From: Diplonema papillatum
Taxonomy: Eukaryota; Euglenozoa; Diplonemea; Diplonemida; Diplonemidae
Length of the DNA: 64,000 nt
Reading direction: 5' to 3'
NCBI GenBank assembly: GCA_030068145.1
Contig: JAPJBO010000461.1
Location: 113,447 to 177,446, forward strand
This document shows positions 32,076-43,232 of this stretch, in pieces; the first letter of the stretch is position 1; every line of letters begins with the position of its first letter. Both the position numbers and the translations under genes were made by a program. The notes beneath the pieces were generated by a model. It had not been told where the DNA came from. It worked only from the letters and a program-made list of their open reading frames with translations, and searched no databases.

Positions 32076-32568
32076 CATTTTTGGCGTTGCCGCCCGTCAG
32101 GGTTGGCGTCGTACTGGTGCATGGTCGGCGGCGCGCCCGCCCGTGTCATCGTTTCTGAATAGCTATTTCGGCCGTCTACAGGGCCACGATGGAACCGGCA
32201 TCCGATCCCGGACATTGGACACCGAGCTCTCCCAGTTGTTAATCCATCTCAGCCTCGTTCAGCAGCTCAGTAGGCGGTGCACTAGCCATTTTCTTTTTGT
32301 TGCCTGGTGACATAATGTGTTTTGTTGTTGGTCTCCGCCCTTCTCCAGATTTGGACCTGTATCGGCTTTTACGTCTTCACTGTTCAGCGATTTCTGCACT
32401 TTTGGGGCCCACCGGTCAGTGTCACATGCTCCTTCTCTCCGGCCTCAAACTATGGTGCATATGGGTGTTCCTCAATGTGCACATATTATTAAATATACTC
32501 GTATTACTAAATATGCTCGTATTATTAAATATACTCGTATTATTAAATAAAAGTTATTTAATATTATG

Positions 32569-32569
<1 letters not shown>

Positions 32570-32617
<48 letters not shown>
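32570..32617 (+). repeat. 48-base uninterrupted G-run
   Basis: The longest homopolymer in the window. It follows the AT-rich tandem repeat without spacing. Its exact length in the organism is uncertain because such runs are hard to sequence, and it could hide an assembly join. Confidence 0.9.
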
Positions 32618-32619
<2 letters not shown>

Positions 32620-35600
32620 TAAGCGTAAGCTTGCTGCATTCCGCCAGGATGGTGCATCCGCGAATGTTGAGACGATGGACGCTGGCCTTCATAGCCAAAC
32701 GTGTTCCTCCGGAATACGAACCAACAACTGTTGTGGGATCTGATGAGGTTGATCAATCAGATACTGAAGTCAGCTCTCGGTTCATCTTGACACGAGGTCG
32801 GCAGGCATCTAGTGGCTGCGAGCCAGTATAAAGAAGATGGAGCTCGCTGGACGCACAAGCCTGGCACTGAATGCATGGAATCGTAGTTCCTCCCTTTCCA
32901 CTCTCAGATGATTCTGTTTAGCGCCGTGGGATTTCCTCCGAGTCTCCGCACGGCGTGTTCAGACAACAAAGAAAGCGGGGGAGCAGCGGCAAACAAAACA
33001 AGGAGGAGGGATGGCAAGGGGCCAGAGTTTAGCCAGCCGAGGAATAGGCGGCAGCAAGAGCGACGAGACCGAGATACGAATTGAACAGTAATAGGCGAGG
33101 AGGGAGAGGAAGCCATGATTGAACGGTGGAATACCGCTGCGCGCATGTGCAGACTGACCTAAACTTGAACCGCACCGGAGTGCGTATTAGAGAATATTCA
33201 AGGGGGTTGTACGTGCGGGCGCGGCGGCAGAAAAGCTGGAGATGAAAGAAATGGTAATCGTGGTAAACTTTAAAGATGGGAAGGGAGGGGGTAATACTTG
33301 AGGGGCTGCCTCGTGCTCACTTCGAAGCAGGCCAGAGGGGGAGAAACGATACAACTACAAAGGGGGTCGTTTTTGTTGAACGCTTACGCCCGCAACTGAA
33401 CCCAGATTCACCTGTGTTTCGTGTGGGCTACAGCACGTTTACCTCCTTTGATATTTTGCAGCTGGCAGCCTCCTCAAGCATTTCCTACAAAGCAGGTGCT
33501 TATACAAAGAAAGAAATTGTGCAGGAATGGCACGGAGAGGGGCATCTCCACCCCGAGAAGGAGCTCCAGACCGCCCCCCTGCACGCCCCGTCCAAGTGTG
33601 GCCGGGTCTACCTGTCGGATCCACGCACACCGGAGCTTGGAGGCTCACGCACGTGATGTGACTGGATTGGACAAGACAGAAGTTCGGTTATGATACTTTC
33701 GGCAGTAACGGCGTCAAGGGGTGCAGACCCATAGTCTCACGCGTCTGGTCCAGCTTCATCGCACATTGGACGTGACTGGCTTGGACGGAAAAGCGCGAGA
33801 CAGAAGTCGTACCGTTGTTTCTTTGTTTTATCGTAGCTAAAGCAAGTGGCGGTCCCATGACAGTCCCAAGGGGTGCATGGACTTTCACGCATTCGGTCCA
33901 GCTTCTGCATGTGACTGCTGATGATTGGACAAAAAGGCACAAGACAGAAGTAAGCCGGTCCATCCCCTCCTGATAGACCATGGTGGTGACAGCTCCAAGC
34001 AATGCTATGAAGCTTCGGGGAACAGGGATGGATCTGCTAGATCACGGTGTACCGCGGTACACCGTGCTAGACAGCGGCAGGTCATTCGATGCAGTTATAG
34101 GGGATAGAGGTGGACCGGCTTCTTAGAGGGTGCTTTTCTTTTTCTTTTTAAGGCTGATCCTTAATCAGAATTCCTGATTTTATTAATAGGTTTCGTAGTT
34201 AGCGCAGTGACGGCGCCGCGGGTGCAAAAGACCCCCCGGCGCACTGCTAGAAAGGGAGGAGCGGAAGAGAAGCCAAATCTTGTCAGAGACGAGACCTGAA
34301 GTGGGCGGGGAAGGTCCAGTGCCGGTCCAGAAGCGCTTCTAGGGAGAACGAAGCGACGCCTACGGGGAAGGGAAGAAGTGTGAAACGGGGGTTTGCCTAG
34401 AGGCTTTTCTTGCTATTCTGCAGATGCTTTGAGCTATATTAGTTTAGGTTTTCGTACGTCTTAACCATGGTTAAGCGTGCAAATGGTGCGAAGCTTGTGA
34501 AGCTTCGACGCCGCCCACGTGATGAAGAAAGAACAAAGAAGTGTGTAGCTTTGGCGGATTCTTTTACTTTTCGTTGTCGACACAACGTTATATACTTTCA
34601 GCGCCTTCTCATGTCTTTTGGTGGCGGTGTTTCGAATTTCCTCATCGTTTACCATGGATTTTTGGACTTTATGGTGCGGCCAAAGAGTTGTCTTATCTCT
34701 CTCTCTATGCCGCGCACGTGATGAAGAAGAGGAAGAAGACCGGCCGCCCTCACCGAAGTCGGATGGCGCAGCAATCGTAGCAGAGGCGGGGCAGTCGGTT
34801 GCGTCCGATTCGACACGGGCGTCGGTCACTTCAGGGCACGCACGGAAGAGAGTTGAAGTATGGCTAAAGATAAAGTGGTGTCGCCTAGGGGGTAATCTCA
34901 GGGCCGCCCACGTGATAAAGCCGTTAAGCACTGGGAACTTTTAAGTACACGGACCACACGGATCTGCATGCACTGTTGAGCAGCGGCTGCCGGCTTATGA
35001 CACCTTTTATATGTAGTTGGTTATCATGAATAGACTACAATATAGAAAGAGTAGCGTTGGCACTCACAGAGATGCGTCCGCAGAGGAGGCGCTGCCGCCT
35101 GTTCTGGTCTCGGTTCGCGGCCAGTGCACTCTAGCAGACCTGGCAGTGCAGGCGCAGTCCCCGTGGGGAGCTGTTCCAGCTCGGGCGTTGACATCCCGCA
35201 GCCTGGGGCGCCTAGGTCGACGGGAAGGAAAATAACCCGTGACCCTCACTGCCAATGATCCTCGTGTGTTCGCCACGTTTCCATTGCAGCGCCTCAAGAC
35301 ACGGCGGGACGGGCAAGTGGGCAAGAGCGTGAGCAATTCTTATGCGGGTGCAAAGTCCTATACCGGAGTATGCTATTGGTGGTCGGTTCGTCATCATCAT
35401 CTAAGGCTAATTTTTCAAAGACCACGGAGGTCAGCGAACCAGGAGCTACCGGAGACGTGCGTGTGTGTTGCTGTGTGTTGCGGTGCAGCCTGATGCGTGT
35501 GTGCGATGGTTGTTACACGAGCTTGATGTTCCGCATGGATGTTGGTGCCGTGTGCCGTGGTTGCCACCCGCTGCACGCGGGGATTCGTTTGCGACAGTAA

Positions 35601-35771
35601 AACCTCGGAGGGAAGAAGACTGCGCGTTTATCCCACTCGACGAACAAGTTAAGCATGCGGCCGACCCATGTTCGACTGGTCGCAGGTGTCGCGCTGGCGC
35701 AGACGGCCAAAACGAAAGCACCCGTGGCTGGCTTGCCAAACACTATTTTTGGGAGAACGCCAGAATTGGGA
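32618..35771. other. Gene-free repeat-rich interval
   Basis: Contains repeat R3 copy 2 (33292-33520), repeat R2 copy (34379-34445), a perfect 24-bp palindrome (34043-34066) and a tandem-like motif GGCGGT(GG)TTTCG. Two or three degenerate CACTTTAGGGTCCAGCTTC-like blocks between 33700 and 33960 (GGTCCAGCTTC..CA..TGACTG) look like a partial tandem duplication of about 150 bp. No gene with the local codon bias. Confidence 0.45.
34043..34066. other. Perfect 24-bp palindrome
   Basis: CACGGTGTACCG is directly followed by its reverse complement CGGTACACCGTG, and the palindrome is flanked on both sides by TGCTAGA. It could be a cruciform, a site for a dimeric protein, or the remains of an insertion with a 7-bp duplicated target. 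Confidence 0.85.
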
Positions 35772-35833
35772 GATGGGGGGAAAACTTAGTTTAATGTTTA
35801 GGCAGAGTACTGCCTCGCATGCATGTTTGATGC

Positions 35834-35863
<30 letters not shown>
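35772..35863 (+). repeat. Dispersed repeat R5 copy with a 29-base G-run
   Basis: GGGGGGAAAACTTAGTTTAA, TGTTTAGGCAGAGTACTGCC and TCGCATGCATGTTTGA match blocks at 13123-13205 and 13758-13840 (AAATCTTAGTTAATGGCTAG...) and, in part, 39920-40000, 42100-42135 and 42330-42350. AGGCAGAGTACTGCCT is a near-perfect hairpin. A G-run of 29 closes this copy. Confidence 0.7.
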
Positions 35864-35866
<3 letters not shown>

Positions 35867-35989
35867 CGCTCTTGTTAAGGATCAGCCACTTTGGCCGGAT
35901 AAACCAAAAACCCCCCCCCCCCCCCCCCCCGGGTCGAGCTAATTTATTCCTGGGTGAGCTTTTTTTCAGGCTTTTTTTCCGACTAATTT

Positions 35990-36168
35990 GTTCCGGGAAG
36001 TGAAAATTTGTTCCGGGAAGTGAAAATTTGTTCCGGGAAGTGAAAATTTGTTCCGGGAAGTGAAAATTTGTTCCGGGAAGTGAAAATTTATTCCGGGAAG
36101 TGAAAATTTGTTCCGGGAAGTGAAAATTTATTCCGGGAAGTGAAAATTTGTTCCGGAAACTGAAAATT
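35990..36168 (+). repeat. 20-bp minisatellite (GGGAAGTGAAAATTTGTTCC), left arm
   Basis: Nine units, two of them with TTTATTCC instead of TTTGTTCC and the last degenerate. The same unit appears at 37720-37775 in this orientation and at 37878-38020 in reverse, so a large part of 35.9-38.1 kb can pair with itself. The flanks (CGGGTCGAGCTAATTTATTCC and GGAATAAATTAGCCCC) also pair. Confidence 0.95.
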
Positions 36169-36234
36169 TGGGGTTTGCCAAATTTTCCAGATTTTCACCA
36201 TTTGTGTGTGATTTTTACAATTTTTGTGTAAGGT

Positions 36235-36662
36235 ACGCATACCCGAACCCCCCCCGCATACCCGAACCCGCATACCCAAACCCGCAAACCCGAACCCGCA
36301 ACCCGCGTACCCTAACCCCGCAAACCCTAACCCGCAAACCCCGCAAACCCGCATACCCAAACCCGCATACCCTAACCCGCAAACCCGCATACCCTAACCT
36401 CGCAAACCCGCATACCCGAACCCGCAAACCCGCGAACCCTAACCCCGCAAACCCTAACCCGCAAACCCGCAAACCCGCGTACCCTAACCCCGCAAACCCG
36501 CATACCCAAACCCGCATACCCTAACCCGCAAACCCGCATACCCTAACCTCGCGAACCCGCATACCCGAACCCCGCAACCCCGCGTACCCTAACCCCGCAA
36601 ACCCCGCATACCCTAACCCGCAAACCCCGCAAACCCTAACCCGCAAACCCCGCTTACCCGCA
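36235..36662 (+). repeat. Interstitial telomere-like array (CCCTAACCC / CGCAAACCC)
   Basis: About 430 bp built of CCCTAACCCCGCAAA, CCCTAACCCGCAAACCCG and CATACCCGAACCCG variants. The CCCTAA core is the complement of the TTAGGG telomere repeat used by Euglenozoa, but it is mixed with CGCAAACC and CGCATACC units, and higher-order copies of 60-120 bp are visible (for example 36300-36420 versus 36430-36540). It is therefore a degenerate or satellite-derived array, not a working telomere end. One strand is nearly free of G. Confidence 0.9.
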
Positions 36663-37719
36663 TGCGATAACGTTTTTCAAATACACACAGCAGATCAAAG
36701 AAAGGGGGGAAAGGTGGAAAATGCAGATCAAACGGGAGTAGAATCTGCACACTCGCTTATCCGACTCTTGACTTACTATGCCGTGTTCTGAAAGCTGTCG
36801 AGGGGCCCCTCCATAGGTTCTCGCATGATTCGTTCGCCTATGTAACACTATCCGTTTGTAGTACGCTTCGCAATTGTGTTCTTGCACTCTAGCCGAATGG
36901 CGGGTGGCGGAATTCCGCGCTCGGGCGCAAGACACAATTATGCTGCTTTTGCAGTGCAAGCCGAACCCGGTTCGCGACTTCGGTTGCGGTAAAGTGTTAC
37001 AAAGTCTTCGGCTTTCAGATCCGGATACGCGTATGCAACAGATAGTTAGAGGTCACTTGAAGGATACCCGTGTGCAGCGTTCGAAAGAGTTTGCGTATCT
37101 GGAGTCTTTTTTTTTTTTCGGGGGGTGCCCTTTTGACCCTATGTATTTTAATATTTTTTGAGAAGAGAATTTACGACAGCCTCGAGGATATTCGTCATTT
37201 CCTGCGTTCGTCCAGTGTAATTGTCGTCCAAGTTACTGACCGTGGGAAGGGGTTCCAAGTACATGCTGTTAAGTCTGTCTGAGTGCGCGATGCAGTTTAC
37301 CGATAGCCACCGCGTGCCTTCTGTGCCAGGGGTCGGATACGTTTACTTGCTGACCGGTGCTAACGTTGTAGAAGGCCCACCTATCAGCCTGAGTTCAGCT
37401 CCACAAGGTTCGTTTCGTTAAGGCAACTCATGATCACTTCGGTGTGAGGGATTAGTCCTGTTAGAAACTACTTGTGGGCGCCTGCTCCGTTGCGTGGTCT
37501 TCTCTCCGTACAGTGTTCCACATCTGGAAGGTCCTTGCGTTCAGTTCGCGCTTCCTGTGGGCACAAAGACAGTCGATGACTTCAGGAAGGAATCAGCCAT
37601 TCTTGCGTGATGTATGTGGAGTGCAGATTCCGTTTGTTGCCACCTTGGGTTGTCAGCCCAGTCCTCCCCAGTTCTAGGTTCGGTCCGGGTCCCGTGAAAT
37701 GAGGAGAAATTTGTTCCGA
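36663..37719. other. Non-coding spacer between the inverted minisatellites
   Basis: About 1 kb of unique-looking sequence with no gene-like frame and a T-run at 37109-37118. Confidence 0.45.
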
Positions 37720-38080
37720 AACTGAAAATTTGTTCCGGGAAGCGAAAATTTGTTCCGGGAAGTGAAAATTTGTTCCGGGGTGAGTTTTTTTCTGGGAGGC
37801 TCACTGATCGTGTCAGCCATTTTTAGCCCAGAAATGAAAAAAAACTCACCCAGGAACAAATTAGTCAGAAAAAAAGCCCACCCCGGAACAAATTTTCAGT
37901 TCCCGGAACAAATTAGTCAGAAAAAAAGCCCTCCCCGGAACAAATTTTCACTTCCCGGAACAAATTTTCACTTCCCGGAACAAATTTTCACCTCCCGGAA
38001 CAAATTTTCACCTCCCGGAATAAAAAAGTCGGAAAAAAAGTCGGGAAAAAAGCCACCCCGGAATAAATTAGCCCCACACC
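37720..38080 (-). repeat. 20-bp minisatellite, right arm (mostly inverted)
   Basis: Two or three units in the left-arm orientation (37720-37775) are followed by five to six units in reverse (GGAACAAATTTTCACTTCCC, 37878-38020). AAAAAAGCCC.CCCCGGAA and AATTAGTCAGAAAAAAAGCC spacers recur between them, as a two-level repeat. The end GGAATAAATTAGCCC mirrors the left-arm start near 35938. Confidence 0.9.
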
Positions 38081-38132
38081 CCCCCCCCCCCTCTACAGTG
38101 CAGTTGCCTTGGAGGCTGGGTGGTCAAATTCT

Positions 38133-38265
38133 CTAAGGTGAAATGGTCAAAATTCCCTGCCAAAAGTGTGCCCACAAAAATTTTCCAAAGTGTGGTATTT
38201 GGGGTATTTGGGGCAAAAAAAAATTTTTTTTTTCTGACCGCCCACCGTGGTGACCACCTTAGAGA
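38133..38265. repeat. MITE-like element M2, copy 2 (clean inverted ends)
   Basis: Ends TCTCTAAGGTG(AAATGGTCA) and (TGACCAC)CACCTTAGAGAG-like form inverted terminal repeats of about 11 bp, longer with mismatches, around about 110 bp containing an A-run/T-run. Same family as 2994-3125. Confidence 0.7.
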
Positions 38266-39662
38266 GTGACAGGTAGCGTCTCCCCCCTCACACAGTGAAA
38301 ATAGCCTAGGGGGGGGGGGGGGGGGGGGTCAGCCGGCTGATGGATGGATGGATGGTTCTTAACAAGATGCCTGGGGGGGGGGGGGGGGGTTGAGCAGCAG
38401 GAAGATGCTGGCGACGTGCGCTGTGTATGTGGTATATACTCCACAGCACGGCACAGCACCCCTTTCGCGCTGCTGTGCCCCCGTTTGGCATCATATGTTG
38501 TGGCAGCGGTTGAGTAGAGGGGGTGGGCGTTCGGCATGCAGGGCATGCAGGGCATGCAGGGCATGCAGGGCATGCAGGGCCCGGTTCAAATACCGCTTGT
38601 GCATCCTTGTGCACACACCAATCGTGACGGCTTGGAGTGCATTAGATGCTCTGCGCGCAACCTGGACGTGGCTCGACCTAGCTAGAGAGGCCGTCTGGTA
38701 CCAGATGTTCGCACCTGAGCCGCAGCAGGGCGGCCCTCCTTCGATTTCGAAACAAGAAGGCTTCGGTTCGAACTGTTACTCGGTTTTCTTTTTATCTTCT
38801 GCTTTTCCTTTGTTTTCCTGACGAGCCTGTTGGCCCTCGTTCTTTGGTTCCTTTCTTTAGTTTTTCCTGGTTTGCCCCCCCGTATTTCTCCCGGGACACT
38901 GCTTTCGTACGAATGCGGTGATTTTCATCTTTTCCTGTTTTTTCGGATTCGTTTTTATCTTTGTAGCTCTGTCGAGTTGCTCGCTAAGCCGTCTGGTCGG
39001 GTTTAGCGTTATTTTCTTGCGTTTTTTTGAGGTTCAAAGGTCCGGTGTTTTAGAGTCTCCGGTTGACCGTTGAGGCTGGGAGTCTGGTATTGGAAGGGAT
39101 GTAAACATATTCACACGCTTTAACAGGTTTTGTGACCAGCAAATACTTCTTGTTTAGATGGTAGGTGATTTACGGTCGCCGGCTAACCTTCCGTACACGT
39201 GGTGGATGTTTGTGTTCGCAACGCGCTGGTACGGGTTTGCTGAGGAGGGATATGGTGTCGGTCGCTCTGTTTATTTTCGATGCGGGTCATTGTTCACAGC
39301 TGTTGGTTCCCAGTTATTTAGAGTGTAAGTTCGCTTAGAAATCCGGGGTTGTAAAGTCTCCGGGTGACCATTGCCGTAAGGTTCCTTCAAGGTATCTTAT
39401 ACTAGTGTGCGTATCGTATCTGCGGTAGTGGCAGTACGTGTGCTTGTGCGTGTGTCTTTGTTGCCTATTGCCGACTATTCGACTGAAGGACTCCATTTGG
39501 TTGTTCCAACGAAAGATTCCACGGCCGGTCCTTTGACCGGTAGCTTTTTTCTGAAGTTCGTTTATGTTTCGGAGCCGAAGCTCGCACAAGATTCCTTTGC
39601 GGGTAGCCAGGACCTTAGTCATGCATACCAGAAGGTCGTCTTCCAGCAGGGAACTTTCTACA
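38266..39662. other. Gene-free interval with small tandem repeats
   Basis: G-runs at 38311-38328 and 38376-38390, GATG-type repeats at 38339-38353, six units of GGGCATGCA at 38537-38581, and SR repeats at 39048-39075 (partial) and 39318-39370 (one of the best copies: TTTAGAGTGTAAGTTCGCTT, AAAGTCTCCGGGTGACC). No gene supported. Confidence 0.5.
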
Positions 39663-39897
39663 AGGGGGGGGGGGGATTGCAAGAACGTGCTTGGAATGGG
39701 TATGTGCTCAACACCGCACTGGTCCCGTCTGCGCCGTGTTTCGGTCCTTTAAGCCACGGACACATAAGGCGGACCATCATCAGCGCGGAACCTGAGTGTC
39801 TGCAGACAGGACTGCGGTGTGAGTCTGGTTTGTCAGGCGGCTGTTCGTAGCTCGTCACAGCCAGGACCACCCGTGCTACTAGAGCAGGGGGGGGGGG
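39663..39897 (+). repeat. Repeat R1, copy 3, bounded by G-runs on both sides
   Basis: GGGGGGGGGGATTGCAAGAACG begins the unit and GCTACTAGAGCAGGGGGGGGGGGGG ends it. It is nearly identical to 1338-1545. The presence of G-runs at both ends in this copy suggests homopolymer-associated insertion or amplification. Confidence 0.85.
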
Positions 39898-41890
39898 GGG
39901 TACCCCTTCCAAGATTCTTAGCCGGTTCTTTGGAGGAATGCTTAGGCAGTCATGTCTGCCTGTCACGCATGTGTGTTGCTAGCATCAAGTCTTCTTGGGA
40001 GAAAAAAACGTTTATTGGGAGAAGAAAAGAGAAAAAGGGCGGACGGGGAGGAACGGAAAACTCGGACGGCAGACCGTCAGCAAAAAAAGTGTTGACCGCT
40101 GCTTCCCGTGGGGAATTCGTTTTCTTTTATTTTCAAGGAAAATGCGCCCCGCTTTCTTCTCTCGTGCTCGTATTATGGCTTTCGGGGGTTCCAGTCAGCT
40201 ATTTCCCCCGGGATTTTGCATACACTCGCAGAGGAATTTACTTAATGGGTGCTGGCACTAAGGTCAGATGGAGCCGGAGGGAAGGCTTCTTCAGCTGGGC
40301 TCTGGCTGAGCGAGGTTAGGTTCACAGGGTCGTCGCTCATCAACTCCCAGTCTTTTGGAGGTAGTCTGACATCAACCCAGCTACACCTGGGCCGTCTCTT
40401 GCGTGCAGTCAAATCCACTTTATATTTGCAAAGCACGATTTTAAGAGACTCGGCTGCACAGTCACAGTCTTTCAACTGCCGTGTACATGAAGACTCGCTG
40501 GCACGGTGTGCGTAGACGACTAGATGGACCTCCGGCCAGTTTCGACGCAATGGTTCGTCGTTCAGGCGTTGAGGGGTTGAGATGATTCAGACGTGCGATC
40601 TGACTTTGTAGCCGACAAGAAAAGACTGGAAGTAAAACGAACGCGAAGGTCGGGTAGCACCGCTTTCTCGAATCTGTTCGTTCTGTTCCAACTGATTTTG
40701 TCATAGGATGTGCGTGGAATCCAAGATATCCTACCTATTTGCCCGGTCGCTCGTCCCTTGTTGATGATTGAGCGTGTGGAGCGTCAGAACCCACATGTGA
40801 CGAAAATGGGCAGGGTAAGCGTGAGGCAAGCAAAGCGTGCTTGGGGTTTGGCTCCACCGGGCTGAGGCCGGCATGTTGCTAACTGCCACAATCTCCCGAG
40901 ACATCGCGGGATAAGCGGTTGGGAAGCGGGGGAATCGTAAGTTCGTGTGTGCGGTGCGCTCAACACCGTCTCGTGTTACGGTCCAATAACTCGCGGACAC
41001 AGTAGGCGGACTTCCTTCGGCGTGGTAGAGAGAAAGAGCAGTGACGTGGCAGAGCACAAACAAGCTCGATCGCCACACACCTCGTGTCCGGAGTCACTGA
41101 TCTTCCGTCTTGCTGGGATCTCCCCAGATTGCACTTACTACAGCTGATACGAATGCTGGTGACGGCTTCAACCACAACCGACGGATCCGGGGGGTTGTCC
41201 CCTTCGGGCAGGTGAGAGGAGGCGCCGCCCGGTCTAACAGGTGTGTCAGCTGCCCCTTCCCGCCGACCCCCGAATCCGTGCACGACGCACGTTGGTCACA
41301 CAACTAGCTGTATTTATAACAAAGTGATGTAACAAAAGGTCACGTGTGATATAACAAAGTGCACTTGTTATGTAGATGAGATGTGAGGCAGAGACACCCC
41401 GCCTTCCCCTCCCCCCTCTAATTGTGGAGGCAATACAGGTATACAGGTATACAGGTACGCCGATTCGCGGGACGATATTCGATGGTTTGCAACACGGCCG
41501 GAGGATAGATTCGGGCTGGGCGGGTGCGGGGGAGGAGTTGCAGGGATAGTGGTTAGGCGGAACTGCATGGTCCGTGTTAGCGTCAAGTCTTTCTGTGAAG
41601 GAATACTCGAAGGGGCTGCCTCGTGCTCACTTCGAAGGAGGCTAGAGGGGGAGAAACCGTAGTTGTACAACTACAAAGGGGGTCTGTTTTGCTGCTTCGA
41701 CATTTGGTTGAAACGCTTACGCCCGCACAACCCCAGATTTACCTGTGTTTCGTGTGGGCTGCAGCACATTTGCCTCCTTTGATATTTCGCAACTGGCAGC
41801 CTCCCCAGAATTTCCTGCAAAGCAGGTGCGTATACAAAGAATAAGAGCTCGTCACTCGCACAACCGCGGCTGATACAAAACTAATGATGC

Positions 41891-41921
<31 letters not shown>

Positions 41922-42354
41922 AAGAGAGAGTTTTCGTATACGCCGTGCCTGATCGTTTTTCTCGGTAAAGCTGGATTCAGGACGCAAGTGAAAACGCCAC
42001 GGTTTGCGGCGGCGAGCTTCTCATTTTCTCGAACACTTCATGTTTGGTAAAAAAGAAAGAGATAAGTAAAGGGAGCGCATGACTCTGCACGAGCCCGGGG
42101 GGAAATCTTAGTTTGGTGCTTGGGCAGAGAGGTGGGAGGTGCGTCGCGGTGTGTACGGTGCTCTCGGTAGAGTTAGTTTCCGACATGTCCTCATTACCGA
42201 AAAGAACCGCCGACAAAGCCGCGTCTGGCGAGGCTAAGCGTGGGGTGGTGGTGGTGGGGCCGTTGTATTGGGGACGGATTTGTGGAAATAAGAAGGGTAG
42301 GAAAGGTTGCAAGGAACTCCGCGGGGGGGAAAAACTTAGTTTAACGGGGGGGGG
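39898..42354. other. Gene-free interval
   Basis: Contains a degenerate R5 copy (39910-40000), an R1 remnant (40945-41040), a short tandem GTATACAG (41433-41457), repeat R3 copy 3 (41600-41845), a GAT/TGA microsatellite (41884-41920) and R5 scraps at 42100-42135. No frame with gene-like codon use. Confidence 0.45.
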
Positions 42355-43232
42355 TTTGTAAGTGCTTGGAATGGTTGTGTGATCTGCACCGCACTGGTTC
42401 ATCTGCACCGTTTCGGTCCTCGACGCTGAGTGTCTGCAGACAGGACAGCAGTGTGAGTCTGGTGGATCGGGCGGCTGTTCACAGCTCGTCACCGCCAGGA
42501 CCGCTCAATCCTACGAGAGCGGCGAATCCATTTCGGAGAGAAGGGCCCAGTACAACTGGGCCTGCGCAATCAGCCAACGAAACTTCTTTTGATTGCGACT
42601 GCACTGACTGTCTTCTTTTTATGGTGGCAATCTGCAACCTGTGCAGTCGAAGGCCAGGACCGACGTTCAACGGGTCCCGCCATGCCAGAACTGCCGAACC
42701 ACGTCGAGTTCACCTAGAATCTAGAATGCTGCGTTCGAGCGGCTGTTTTCCGTGATTTATAATAGTTTTGCTTTTTTTGTTGCATGCCTGTATATCGACT
42801 TCCCGCTTGTTTGCTAACCCAGTCCATACGTTTCAAGGGCTGAGCGTTGCAGTCCAGTGCCTACCCGTGAGCCGGTGGAACAAGGGAAGGAAGGGCTCTG
42901 AACTTGCCAAAGGAGGGAGTATACCCCAAGGGTGCTTCAGACACCCTGCGGATCCACGCGCAGTGGGGAGAGGGGGACTTGCAGGAACGTGCTTGGAAGT
43001 ATACTTGCGTGTATGTGCTCAACACCGCACTGGCCGTGTTTCGGTCCTCTAAGCCACGGACACATAAGGCGGACCATCATCAGCGCGGAACCTGAGTGTC
43101 CGCAGACCGGACAGCGGTGTGAGTCTGGTTTGTCAGGCGGCTGTTCGCACCCGTGCTACCAGAGCACAGGCGAATCCGTCACGGGAAGAAGGCCCCCTCC
43201 AACCGTGTCTGAGCAATCAGTTAGTGGGGAGA
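42343..43232 (+). repeat. Two repeat R1 copies in direct orientation
   Basis: The first (42343-42560) starts GGGGGGGGGTTTGTAAGTGC and is strongly diverged. The second (42970-43232) reads GGGACTTGCAGGAACGTGCT and includes a longer 3' end (GGCGAATCCGTCACGGGAAG, CAACCGTGTCTGAGCAATCAG) that is also present after copy 2 at 1552-1602. The true unit is therefore at least 260 bp. Confidence 0.75.

Noticed and set aside
32297..32743. Plus-strand ORF with a poly-Gly stretch
   Set aside because: The glycines are a 48-base G-run and the rest is AT-rich satellite translated as ILVLLN repeats.
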